A stretch of 6,401 bases of DNA from Planctomycetota bacterium (GTDB lineage Bacteria > Planctomycetota > Phycisphaerae > UBA1845), in the NCBI GenBank assembly GCA_022563055.1, contig JADFOB010000077.1, positions 1 to 6,401 of the forward strand, given 5' to 3'. Every line of letters begins with the position of its first letter. Position 1 is the first letter of the stretch. Shown here piece after piece: positions 1-5,138 of the stretch. Made by a program: the position numbers and the translations under genes. Below the pieces are notes generated by a model. The model saw nothing but the letters and a program-made list of their open reading frames with translations, was not told the origin of the DNA and did no database searches.

Positions 1-579
1 GCGCCTCGCGGTCTTGCGTGCGTGGATGTACTCCGCCAGGTCGCGCCGCGGCTCTTCCCGCTCGCCGAGTATATCAGCGGTCTGTCCGCCGATCATACCA
101 GACCAACCCACGCCGATCGCAAGCTCCGCGACCGCCGCCCGTACCACCGGCGCGTCACGCATCTCCTTCGTAAGCAGCTCAAAGGCCAGCGCCAACAGCG
201 TATCGCCCGCGAGAATCGCCACCGCCTCCCCGAACTTCTTGTGTGACGTGGGTCGCCCGCGACGAACGTCGTCGTCATCCATCGCCGGCAGGTCATCGTG
301 GATCAGGCTGAAGGCGTGCACGCATTCGATGGCAGCCGCAGCCCCCCACGCGTCGGACTTCTCGCCGCCGACCAGTTCGCAGCAGCGCACGACCAGATAG
401 GGGCGAAGTCGCTTCCCCGGAGCCAGCGCCGAATAGCGGACCGCTTCGAGCAATCTTGGCGGTACATCACCACTCGGTGTTAGGCAGTCCGAGTAGTGGC
501 GATCGAATTGACGCGCGAACGTCTCTAATTGCTCGGCGAACGCCGCAGAGCTTGCCTGGCTTGGATCTGAACCGCTCAT
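1..579 (-). CDS. ispA: Polyprenyl (farnesyl/geranylgeranyl) diphosphate synthase, N-terminal part, cut by window edge
   Basis: The 193 visible codons encode the N-terminal half of an all-trans short-chain isoprenyl diphosphate synthase. These enzymes condense isopentenyl diphosphate with allylic diphosphates in the cytosol to feed quinone, carotenoid, hopanoid or undecaprenyl synthesis. Visible family marks are GKRLRP (55-60), whose Lys and Arg bind the isopentenyl diphosphate group; the first Asp-rich motif DDLPAMDDDDVRRG starting at Asp95 (DDx4D, Mg2+ binding); AILAGDTLL near residue 125; GGQTADI; and HARKT close to the edge. The second Asp-rich motif lies outside the window. The ATG immediately follows the adenylate kinase stop (TAG then ATG, no spacer), with a modest AGGA inside the upstream gene, so translation is probably coupled. 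Chain length of the product cannot be read reliably from this fragment. The family call is secure; the symbol is by similarity. Confidence 0.93.
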   Translation of the reverse strand, partial: MSGSDPSQASSAAFAEQLETFARQFDRHYSDCLTPSGDVPPRLLEAVRYSALAPGKRLRPYLVVRCCELVGGEKSDAWGAAAAIECVHAFSLIHDDLPAMDDDDVRRGRPTSHKKFGEAVAILAGDTLLALAFELLTKEMRDAPVVRAAVAELAIGVGWSGMIGGQTADILGEREEPRRDLAEYIHARKTARR

Positions 580-1188
580 CTAAATCCTGGCCGACACGAC
601 ACCGACCAGACAATCCGCAATGTCGCGCAGAACGCCAAGCGGCGGCTGATCGGCATTCACACGCAGGATCAGCTTTTTCGCGTACGCACCGAGCACCGGT
701 GCGGTCTCGCGTTCGTAGACATCAAGGCGGTTCTCGATGACGGATCGATCGGCGTCGTCGGGTCGCTTCGACTTGGCGGCGCGACCTGCCAGACGAACGA
801 TCAACGCTTCCCGATCTTCCATCACCAAATGGATGATCTTCTTGACGTCGATCACGTCCACCAGCAATTCCACCTGCCTCACCGTTCGGGGGATACCGTC
901 GAGGATCAGTGTGTGATACGTCAGGTCGATTTGCCCATCCTTGATTCTCCCTTCCACGTCATGCTGGAAGACGCGGACCGTCAACTCGTCCGGAACGAGC
1001 AACCCCTTTGTGGAATAGGACAGGAACTCCTTGCCTATCTCGGATTTCTTGTCGAGGGCGCGGAAGATGTCGCCCATCGCAAGATGGACCAGATTCGGTA
1101 TCTGCCCCACCACAACACCCTGAGTGCCCTTGCCCGAACCGGGGCCACCGAACAGTAGAATCGCCGGGTAGGCTTTTGGGTCAGCCAC
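580..1188 (-). CDS. adk: Adenylate kinase-like nucleoside monophosphate kinase, short-LID form
   Basis: This 202-residue protein should transfer phosphate from ATP to AMP in the cytosol. The P-loop GGPGSGKGTQ is at 14-23 (Lys20). MGDIFR (38-43), LDGIPRTVRQ (96-105) and RLAGR (132-136) supply the usual nucleotide-binding Arg and Gln residues. RPDD (142-145) and ENRLDVY (152-158) supply the closing arginines. The LID between Arg136 and Arg148 is very short and has no zinc-binding cysteines, as in short-form adenylate or UMP/CMP kinases. The Ser-Thr-Gly-Asp of E. coli Adk is Ala-Met-Gly-Asp here, so the preferred monophosphate is less certain. I chose the GTG at 1186-1188 because AAGGAG lies 6 nt upstream. 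An in-frame ATG at 1249-1251 would add 21 Arg/Trp-rich residues without a ribosome binding site. An ATG overlapping the GTG is out of frame. The stop abuts the ispA start, forming a probable two-gene unit. Confidence 0.88.
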   Translation of the reverse strand: MADPKAYPAILLFGGPGSGKGTQGVVVGQIPNLVHLAMGDIFRALDKKSEIGKEFLSYSTKGLLVPDELTVRVFQHDVEGRIKDGQIDLTYHTLILDGIPRTVRQVELLVDVIDVKKIIHLVMEDREALIVRLAGRAAKSKRPDDADRSVIENRLDVYERETAPVLGAYAKKLILRVNADQPPLGVLRDIADCLVGVVSARI

Positions 1189-1194
1189 ATGACG

Positions 1195-1200
1195 CTCCTT
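1195..1200 (-). promoter_or_regulatory. Ribosome binding site of the adenylate kinase gene
   Basis: On the minus strand this reads AAGGAG, a full match to the anti-SD core, 6 nt before the GTG at 1186-1188. It decides for the GTG start over the upstream in-frame ATG and over the overlapping out-of-frame ATG at 1188-1190. Confidence 0.8.
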
Positions 1201-1403
1201 GTCACTTCGCCATCGCCAACGCTTCCACTCCAGCGCTGCGCGAGTTCCCATGTCGTAGACGACCGGAACAGCCGTCTTCGAGAGATTATCCTAACGCCGC
1301 ATCACACACAGTTCCAGAGCGACGGAATCACTGCCCGGCGCGCGGTGCAGCCATCATCAGGGGCAAGGCGAAAACAGCCCGGCCACATTCTCAGGACCAA
1401 TAT

Positions 1404-1470
1404 ACCACCGAGACACAGAGAAGCGGTCCAACGTTTCGACGTTTTGACGTTTACCCTGTGTCTCGCTACC
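1404..1470. repeat. Imperfect inverted repeat, ACCACCGAGACACAG type
   Basis: The left arm CGAGACACAG (1409-1418) pairs perfectly with CTGTGTCTCG (1456-1465), giving a 10-bp stem around a 37-nt loop. The outer ACCAC (1404-1408) matches the complement of GTGGT at 1474-1478, after an 8-nt interruption on the right side. The motif resembles a short intergenic repeat I recall from planctomycete and other environmental genomes. That link is from memory and was not searched. Confidence 0.6.
1431..1454. repeat. Three 8-nt tandem units ACGTTTNN
   Basis: Three consecutive octamers read ACGTTTCG, ACGTTTTG and ACGTTTAC. They fill most of the loop between the arms of the surrounding inverted repeat. Only the first six bases are near-invariant. 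They could be binding sites, but nothing in the sequence ties them to a regulator. Confidence 0.55.
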
Positions 1471-1471
1471 T

Positions 1472-1488
1472 CTGTGGTTCTTCCACAG
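1472..1488. repeat. Small perfect hairpin CTGTGG-TTCTT-CCACAG
   Basis: Six paired bases surround a 5-nt loop. It lies just beside the larger inverted repeat and shares its CTGTGG half-site. No T-run follows on either strand, so it is not a standard intrinsic terminator. Confidence 0.45.
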
Positions 1489-1571
1489 CCCCGGCGCGGG
1501 ATCCGGACTCCCGTCGCTACGAGGCAGACCTCCCGAACGCATCACCCAATCTTGCTTCTTGAGCTTGACGC

Positions 1572-2645
1572 TCAATCTCCTCGGTCCGCGTGCACTTTCC
1601 TGAACGCCTCGTCAAGCACGGGGTCGTGAATCTCGATCTTGGCTTCGCGGAACAGGCGCTCATACAGCTTCTCCATGGCTGGGCCACTCAGGCGCTCGAG
1701 CAGACTTTGCGTCAGCTCCCCGCGGATTCGTTCCAACTCGACCGGTTTCGCCTCGATGCGCCGCTCCAGCTTGATCAGATGGTACCACTCGCCGACGCGA
1801 ACAGCCTCGGAAACCTCCCCCGCTTTCAGCGACGAAGCTGTCTGTCTGAACAGCGCCGGCAGTGCGTCGTCTTTATCCGAGAACGGTTGCAGGAGTCCGC
1901 CTGCCTCTGCGCTGATGAGATTCGCGCTGTGCTCTCGTGCGAGTTGGGCGAAGTCCTCGCCGTTGGCGAGGCGTGCGCGGATTCGCGCGGCACTGCGTGG
2001 CGAGGCTAGCTGGATGTGCCGCACCTCGAGGCGAGGCCCGTATCGCCGTTGTAGCTCCGCTTGAAGCTGCTCGCGCGTGAAGGTCAGCTCGGATTCAACG
2101 ATTCGCCGAAGATAGGCATGTCGGCGCATCCCGAGCCGGAACTCCTCGCGCGAGATGTTGCGCTGGGCCAGCACGGATTCAAGAGTGCGCTCGGCGGCCT
2201 CACGATCAAAGTTTCCGGAACTTGCCCCCGAAAACGGATCCACCAGCTTGCGAAGAGCCGCATCATATTCGCGGTCGATGTCCGCCTGCGTGATTGTCAG
2301 GCCCTTGTGCGTGGCGAGCTCCGCAGCCGCATCGAGAACGACGAGCTGTTCCAGAACCCCCACTCCATTCGCGCGGAGAAGAAGATCGACGATCCGATGG
2401 CGCTGCATCGCCCTGCCGTTGACCGTGGCGATGGGCTGAGTCCGTACACGACTTGCTCCATTGCCGGGGTGAGTTCGATCTTGCGTGGACGCCGGACCGG
2501 AGTCGGTTTCCAAGCGCCGACCGGATACGGCGCGTTGCTCCCACGCATCGCCAACTCCCGCAGGGGCAATTGTCGTTCGCGAGGCACAACCTGTAACCGT
2601 AACGACTAGACCAACGCCAAGCAGATGCGCGATTCTCGCTTGCAT
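1572..2645 (-). CDS. PpiC/SurA-type peptidyl-prolyl isomerase, predicted lipoprotein
   Basis: The 357-residue protein has the plan of SurA/PrsA chaperone-isomerases, which help secreted or outer-membrane proteins fold outside the cytoplasm. Residues 1-19 form a lipoprotein signal (Gln-Ala-Arg n-region, hydrophobic core, lipobox Val-Thr-Gly-Cys with Cys20). A low-complexity linker follows to about 70, then a SurA N-like helical region starting at ATVNGRAM. A parvulin domain spans roughly 205-297 (VRHIQLA, GEDFAQLAREHS, AGGLLQPF, LKAGEVSEAVRVGEWYHLIKL). A charged C-terminal helix ends the protein. I chose the ATG at 2643-2645; a GTG at 2682-2684 would add 13 residues and push the lipobox Cys to 33. 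Neither start has a strong ribosome binding site. The gene is divergent from the hydrolase at 2805. It could be called PrsA-like or SurA-like; substrates are unknown. Confidence 0.85.
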   Translation of the reverse strand: MQARIAHLLGVGLVVTVTGCASRTTIAPAGVGDAWEQRAVSGRRLETDSGPASTQDRTHPGNGASRVRTQPIATVNGRAMQRHRIVDLLLRANGVGVLEQLVVLDAAAELATHKGLTITQADIDREYDAALRKLVDPFSGASSGNFDREAAERTLESVLAQRNISREEFRLGMRRHAYLRRIVESELTFTREQLQAELQRRYGPRLEVRHIQLASPRSAARIRARLANGEDFAQLAREHSANLISAEAGGLLQPFSDKDDALPALFRQTASSLKAGEVSEAVRVGEWYHLIKLERRIEAKPVELERIRGELTQSLLERLSGPAMEKLYERLFREAKIEIHDPVLDEAFRKVHADRGD

Positions 2646-2712
2646 GGTTCGTTTCGTAGCATTACGCGCCAAGGCGGTCAACACCAGCGTTCATTCCGCC
2701 CGATTCGCGCGG

Positions 2713-2741
2713 TGGTCACGCTACGATGCGCGGCGTATCAT
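2713..2741 (+). promoter_or_regulatory. Candidate sigma-70-type promoter for the PhnP-like hydrolase
   Basis: The -35 hexamer TGGTCA matches 4 of 6 consensus bases and the -10 TATCAT matches 5 of 6, with the optimal 17-nt spacer. A start near 2748 would give a leader of about 57 nt before the ATG at 2805. Consensus fit alone is modest evidence. Confidence 0.33.
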
Positions 2742-2758
2742 AAAGCCGACCCGTCAGC

Positions 2759-2771
2759 CTGAGTGACTCAG
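2759..2771. promoter_or_regulatory. 13-nt palindrome CTGAGT-G-ACTCAG, possible operator
   Basis: Two perfect 6-bp half-sites flank a single central G. It sits about 11 nt past the predicted plus-strand transcription start and just upstream of the minus-strand -10-like sequence, so a bound dimer could affect either gene. No regulator is known from the window. Confidence 0.35.
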
Positions 2772-2795
2772 CCACAGGCTTGCGCTGCGGGGCGC

Positions 2796-2800
2796 GGAGG
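2796..2800 (+). promoter_or_regulatory. Ribosome binding site of the PhnP-like hydrolase gene
   Basis: GGAGG lies 4 nt before the ATG at 2805. It decides for that start over an in-frame GTG at 2763, which lies inside the palindrome and would add 14 low-complexity residues. Confidence 0.75.
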
Positions 2801-2804
2801 TTCC

Positions 2805-3620
2805 ATGAGCGAACAGAACGGCGGAGTCGAAGTGGTGGTGCTTGGGAGCGGCACGTCTCATGGCGTGCCGATGATCGGCTGCCACTGTGCCGTCTGCACG
2901 TCGCCTGATCCGTGCGACAAGCGAATGCGAACGAGCATCCTCGTTCGCATCGGCAAGCAGCACATTCTCGTCGACACGGCCCCCGAGCTGCGTCTTCAGT
3001 GCATCGCCAACGGCATCGATGCGATCGACGCGGTTCTCTTCACGCACCACCACGCGGACCATGTGGTCGGGCTCGACGATCTTCGCCGTTTCAACTGGCT
3101 CCAAAAGCGGTTCGTAACCTGTTATGGTACGAAGCGGACGTTGGATCGGATCAAGGGCATGTTCGCCTACGCCTTCGAGCCCGCGCCCGACTCTCCGCAC
3201 AGCAGGCCCAACCTCGAACTTCAGACGATCGACTCGGAGCCGCTGCGCATCGGCGACGAGACCGTCATCCCGATCCCGCTGATGCACGGTCCCTTGCCGG
3301 TGCTTGGGTTCCGCTTCGGCAATTTCGCCTACTGCACCGATTGCAGCTTCATTCCCGACGACTCGATGGAACGCCTCAAAGGGCTCGACGTGCTCATCCT
3401 CGACGCCCTGCGGCGGACGCCTCACCCCACTCATTTTAATCTGGAGCAGGCCATCGAGTGGGCCGGCAGGATTGGGGCGAACCGGACCTACTTCACGCAC
3501 ATCGCGCACGAACTCATGCACGAGGAGACGAACGCGGGATTGCCCCAAGGCATCGAGCTTGCCTACGACGGTCTTCGGTTCACCACGCGGCGCCACGAAG
3601 GAAAGCCGAGGTCTCGTTAG
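2805..3620 (+). CDS. PhnP-like metallo-beta-lactamase-fold phosphodiesterase/hydrolase
   Basis: This 271-residue cytosolic protein belongs to the metallo-beta-lactamase superfamily and most resembles PhnP, a phosphoribosyl cyclic phosphate phosphodiesterase. LGSGTSHGVPMIGCHCAVC opens the protein (13-31); Cys26, Cys28 and Cys31 match the cysteine cluster that holds a structural zinc in PhnP. DTAPELRLQ (57-65) follows. The catalytic dinuclear metal site is THHHADH (80-86), with His161 in LMHGPLP and Asp179 in CTDCS; His232 lies in FTHIAHELMH (230-239), which probably supplies the final metal ligand and the fourth structural ligand. The length is typical for the family. The ATG has GGAGG 4 nt upstream. 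No other phosphonate genes are visible, so the true substrate is open: cyclic phosphate cleavage is the best family-level guess. It converges on the response regulator gene. Confidence 0.87.
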   Translation: MSEQNGGVEVVVLGSGTSHGVPMIGCHCAVCTSPDPCDKRMRTSILVRIGKQHILVDTAPELRLQCIANGIDAIDAVLFTHHHADHVVGLDDLRRFNWLQKRFVTCYGTKRTLDRIKGMFAYAFEPAPDSPHSRPNLELQTIDSEPLRIGDETVIPIPLMHGPLPVLGFRFGNFAYCTDCSFIPDDSMERLKGLDVLILDALRRTPHPTHFNLEQAIEWAGRIGANRTYFTHIAHELMHEETNAGLPQGIELAYDGLRFTTRRHEGKPRSR

Positions 3621-3663
3621 TGCCGTGTTTCATGAATCCCGCGACGATAATTCTCACCTGAGC

Positions 3664-3681
3664 CGCGGGCGTAAGCCCGCG
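3664..3681. repeat. GC hairpin CGCGGGC-GTAA-GCCCGCG
   Basis: A perfect 7-bp stem closes a GTAA tetraloop, which is of the stable GNRA class when read as RNA from the plus strand. It is the left internal hairpin of the 3625-3772 element. Confidence 0.7.
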
Positions 3682-3692
3682 CGCGGCCAGGA

Positions 3693-3710
3693 TCGCCGTG
3701 GCGTCGGCGA
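3693..3710. repeat. Central hairpin TCGCCG-TGGCGT-CGGCGA
   Basis: Six perfect base pairs surround a 6-nt loop midway between the two GC hairpins of the element. The stem is shorter and could be chance in GC-rich DNA. Confidence 0.4.
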
Positions 3711-3724
3711 CCTTCGTGAACTCG

Positions 3725-3742
3725 CGCAGGCTAAAGCCTGCG
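3725..3742. repeat. GC hairpin CGCAGGC-TAAA-GCCTGCG
   Basis: A perfect 7-bp stem closes a 4-nt loop. It differs from the left hairpin by one compensated pair (G-C to A-T) and by its loop, which suggests that stem structure is conserved between the two copies. Confidence 0.7.
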
Positions 3743-3776
3743 GCTCAGATAGTCGTGAAACTTGTGAAACACAGCG

Positions 3777-5138
3777 CTAGAGCAAGCCGAGCTTCTCCAG
3801 GCGGTAGCGGAACGCGTCGCGGCTTAGACGAAGGAGCTTGGCCGCGCGCGTCTTGTTGTTCTTGGTGCGGGCGAGCGCCTGCCGGAGAAGATCGTCCTCC
3901 AGCTCGCGGAGATCGATGCCCTCGGCGGGAAGTGTGAAACCGGTCTTGCCCGGTGACTGATCCGACTCGGGACGCCCCAGCATGATGTCGTCGGTTGTGA
4001 TCGTGTCACCCGTCAACAGGAGAACCGCACGTTCGGCTGCGTTGCGTAGCTCACGCACATTACCCGGCCACGGATAGAGCGATAACTTCCGGTAGACGGC
4101 TTCATCGATCCCGGAGACCGGCTTCTTGAACTCCCGCGCGAATCGCGTGATGAAGTACTGGGCGAGCAGCTTAATGTCGTCACCGCGTTCCCGAAGTGGT
4201 GGAATGTAGATCGGAACGACATTGAGGCGGTAGAGGAGATCACTGCGGAACGCACCGTCCTCGATGGCTTTCTCGATGTTCCGATTCGTCGCGGCGATCA
4301 CGCGCACGTCCACGTTGATCTCGCTCGTTCCCCCGACTCGTCGGAATGTGCGTTCTTCGAGGAACCGCAGGAGCTTGGCCTGTAGCTTGGGCGGCATATC
4401 CCCGACCTCGTCGAGGAAGATCGTGCCGCCGTCGGCCAGCTCGAAAAGACCTCGCTTGGTGCTCTTGGCATCCGTAAACGCGCCCTTCTCGTGCCCGAAC
4501 AGCTCACTTTCCAGCAACGTCTCGGAGAGCGCCGTACAGGTGATGTTCATGAAGGGTTTGCCCGCGCGGTCCGAGTTGTAGTGAATCACCCGTGCGATCA
4601 GATCCTTTCCGGTCCCCGAATCGCCACGGAGAAAGAGCGTGGATGAGCTGCTCTGGGCGATGCGCTCCAGGACGCGGTAGAGCTCGACCATGGGAGGCGA
4701 TTCGCCAATGATCCGATCGGCGCCATACGCCTCCTGCATGTGCTGACGCAGCTCACGGACCTCCCGGCGCAGCTTGGTCGTCTCCAGCGCTTTGTCCGTC
4801 GTACGCAGGAGCTGATCCATTTCAAATGGTTTGGAGACGTAATCATAGGCTCCGAGCTTCATGGCATCGACCGCGTGTTCGATACTGGAAAACGCCGTCA
4901 TCATAATGACGACCACATCGTTATCCACCGCTCGTACCTTGCGCAGCACATCGAGACCGGTCATGTCGGGCAGCTTGTAGTCCAGCAGGATCAGGTCGAA
5001 AGGCGAACCATGGAGTGCCTCCAACCCGGCGGCACCCGTCTCAGCTTCGGCCACGTAGTAACCCCGCGCCTCGAACTTCTGCCTCAGCGACCACCGGATG
5101 AGCTTCTCATCTTCAATGATCAGAACTCGAACGATCAT
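3777..5138 (-). CDS. NtrC-family sigma-54-dependent response regulator (receiver, AAA+, Fis HTH)
   Basis: This 453-residue regulator should be phosphorylated by the kinase encoded just upstream and then use ATP to open sigma-54 RNA polymerase promoters. The receiver (about 3-120) has the acidic pair Asp10/Glu11, phospho-acceptor Asp53 in LLDYKLPD, Thr81 and Lys103. The AAA+ domain (about 140-370) shows GESPPM, Walker A GDSGTGKD (172-179), GAFTDA (219-224) in place of GAFTGA, Walker B GTIFLDEVGD (238-247), Asn285, and arginines in FRSDLLYRLNV, then PWPGNVREL (357-365). The C-terminal Fis-type helix-turn-helix (about 410-453) has NNKTRAAKLLRLSRDAFRYRL. The ATG at 5136-5138 fits the receiver start and overlaps the kinase stop as ATGA, so translation is coupled. 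The frame stays open further upstream, but only as kinase-gene shadow. Targets are not visible here. Confidence 0.95.
   Translation of the reverse strand: MIVRVLIIEDEKLIRWSLRQKFEARGYYVAEAETGAAGLEALHGSPFDLILLDYKLPDMTGLDVLRKVRAVDNDVVVIMMTAFSSIEHAVDAMKLGAYDYVSKPFEMDQLLRTTDKALETTKLRREVRELRQHMQEAYGADRIIGESPPMVELYRVLERIAQSSSSTLFLRGDSGTGKDLIARVIHYNSDRAGKPFMNITCTALSETLLESELFGHEKGAFTDAKSTKRGLFELADGGTIFLDEVGDMPPKLQAKLLRFLEERTFRRVGGTSEINVDVRVIAATNRNIEKAIEDGAFRSDLLYRLNVVPIYIPPLRERGDDIKLLAQYFITRFAREFKKPVSGIDEAVYRKLSLYPWPGNVRELRNAAERAVLLLTGDTITTDDIMLGRPESDQSPGKTGFTLPAEGIDLRELEDDLLRQALARTKNNKTRAAKLLRLSRDAFRYRLEKLGLL

Larger units (their letters stand above)
1189..1571. other. Gene-free 383-nt intergenic region with repeats
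   Basis: This spacer lies between the parvulin stop and the adenylate kinase start, both on the minus strand. I see no convincing gene; the frames that stay open are Arg/Pro/Ser-rich and hit no family I recognise. It holds an imperfect inverted repeat (1404-1470), an 8-nt tandem repeat (1431-1454) and a small hairpin (1472-1488). A weak candidate -10 for adk is GATAAT on the minus strand (1285-1290), with no good -35. A 6-bp stem (TTGAGC, 5-nt loop, GCTCAA, 1559-1575) spans the parvulin stop but has no T-run, so it is not a classical terminator. The long spacer suggests adk-ispA are transcribed separately from the parvulin gene. Confidence 0.6.
2646..2804. promoter_or_regulatory. Divergent intergenic region between parvulin and hydrolase genes
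   Basis: This 159-nt spacer must hold the start signals of both genes. The plus strand has TGGTCA (2713-2718), 17 nt, then TATCAT (2736-2741). The minus strand has TATGAT over nearly the same bases (2742-2737) but no good -35 at normal spacing. A 13-nt palindrome at 2759-2771 falls just downstream of the expected plus-strand start. Confidence 0.45.
3625..3772. repeat. Nested inverted-repeat element between convergent genes (REP/MITE-like)
   Basis: The element fills the spacer between the hydrolase and response regulator stops. Its ends GTGTTTCA (3625-3632) and TGAAACAC (3765-3772) are perfect complements. Further in, CTGAGCCGC (3658-3666) pairs with GCGGCTCAG (3740-3748), 9 of 9. Between them, CGACGAT pairs with ATAGTCG at 6 of 7 positions, and the left arm carries 9 extra bases. 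Inside are two near-identical GC-rich hairpins (3664-3681, 3725-3742) and a third (3693-3710). There is no transposase gene. It looks like a non-autonomous repeat or a paired REP unit. It may also end transcription from both sides, although T-runs are absent. Confidence 0.7.

Noticed and set aside
1357..1575. 72-codon minus-strand frame after the parvulin stop, with a TTG start overlapping that stop
   Set aside because: Most of it is translation of the intergenic inverted and tandem repeats. No SD, no recognisable domain.
1559..1575. Hairpin TTGAGC-TTGAC-GCTCAA at the parvulin stop as an intrinsic terminator
   Set aside because: The stem has only 6 bp and no T-run follows on the minus strand.
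1008..1629. Plus-strand frames of 146-184 codons over the adk upstream region
   Set aside because: Pro/Arg/Ser-rich shadow composition, no ribosome binding sites, and partial overlap with adk on the other strand.
2754..3596. Minus-strand open frame of about 280 codons opposite the PhnP-like gene
   Set aside because: It mirrors the real gene, is rich in Arg, Val and Asp in shadow fashion, and has no recognisable domain. The plus-strand frame has all catalytic residues and an SD.
3625..3772. CRISPR array
   Set aside because: The repeats are inverted and nested, not direct and evenly spaced, and there are only two copies of the hairpin.
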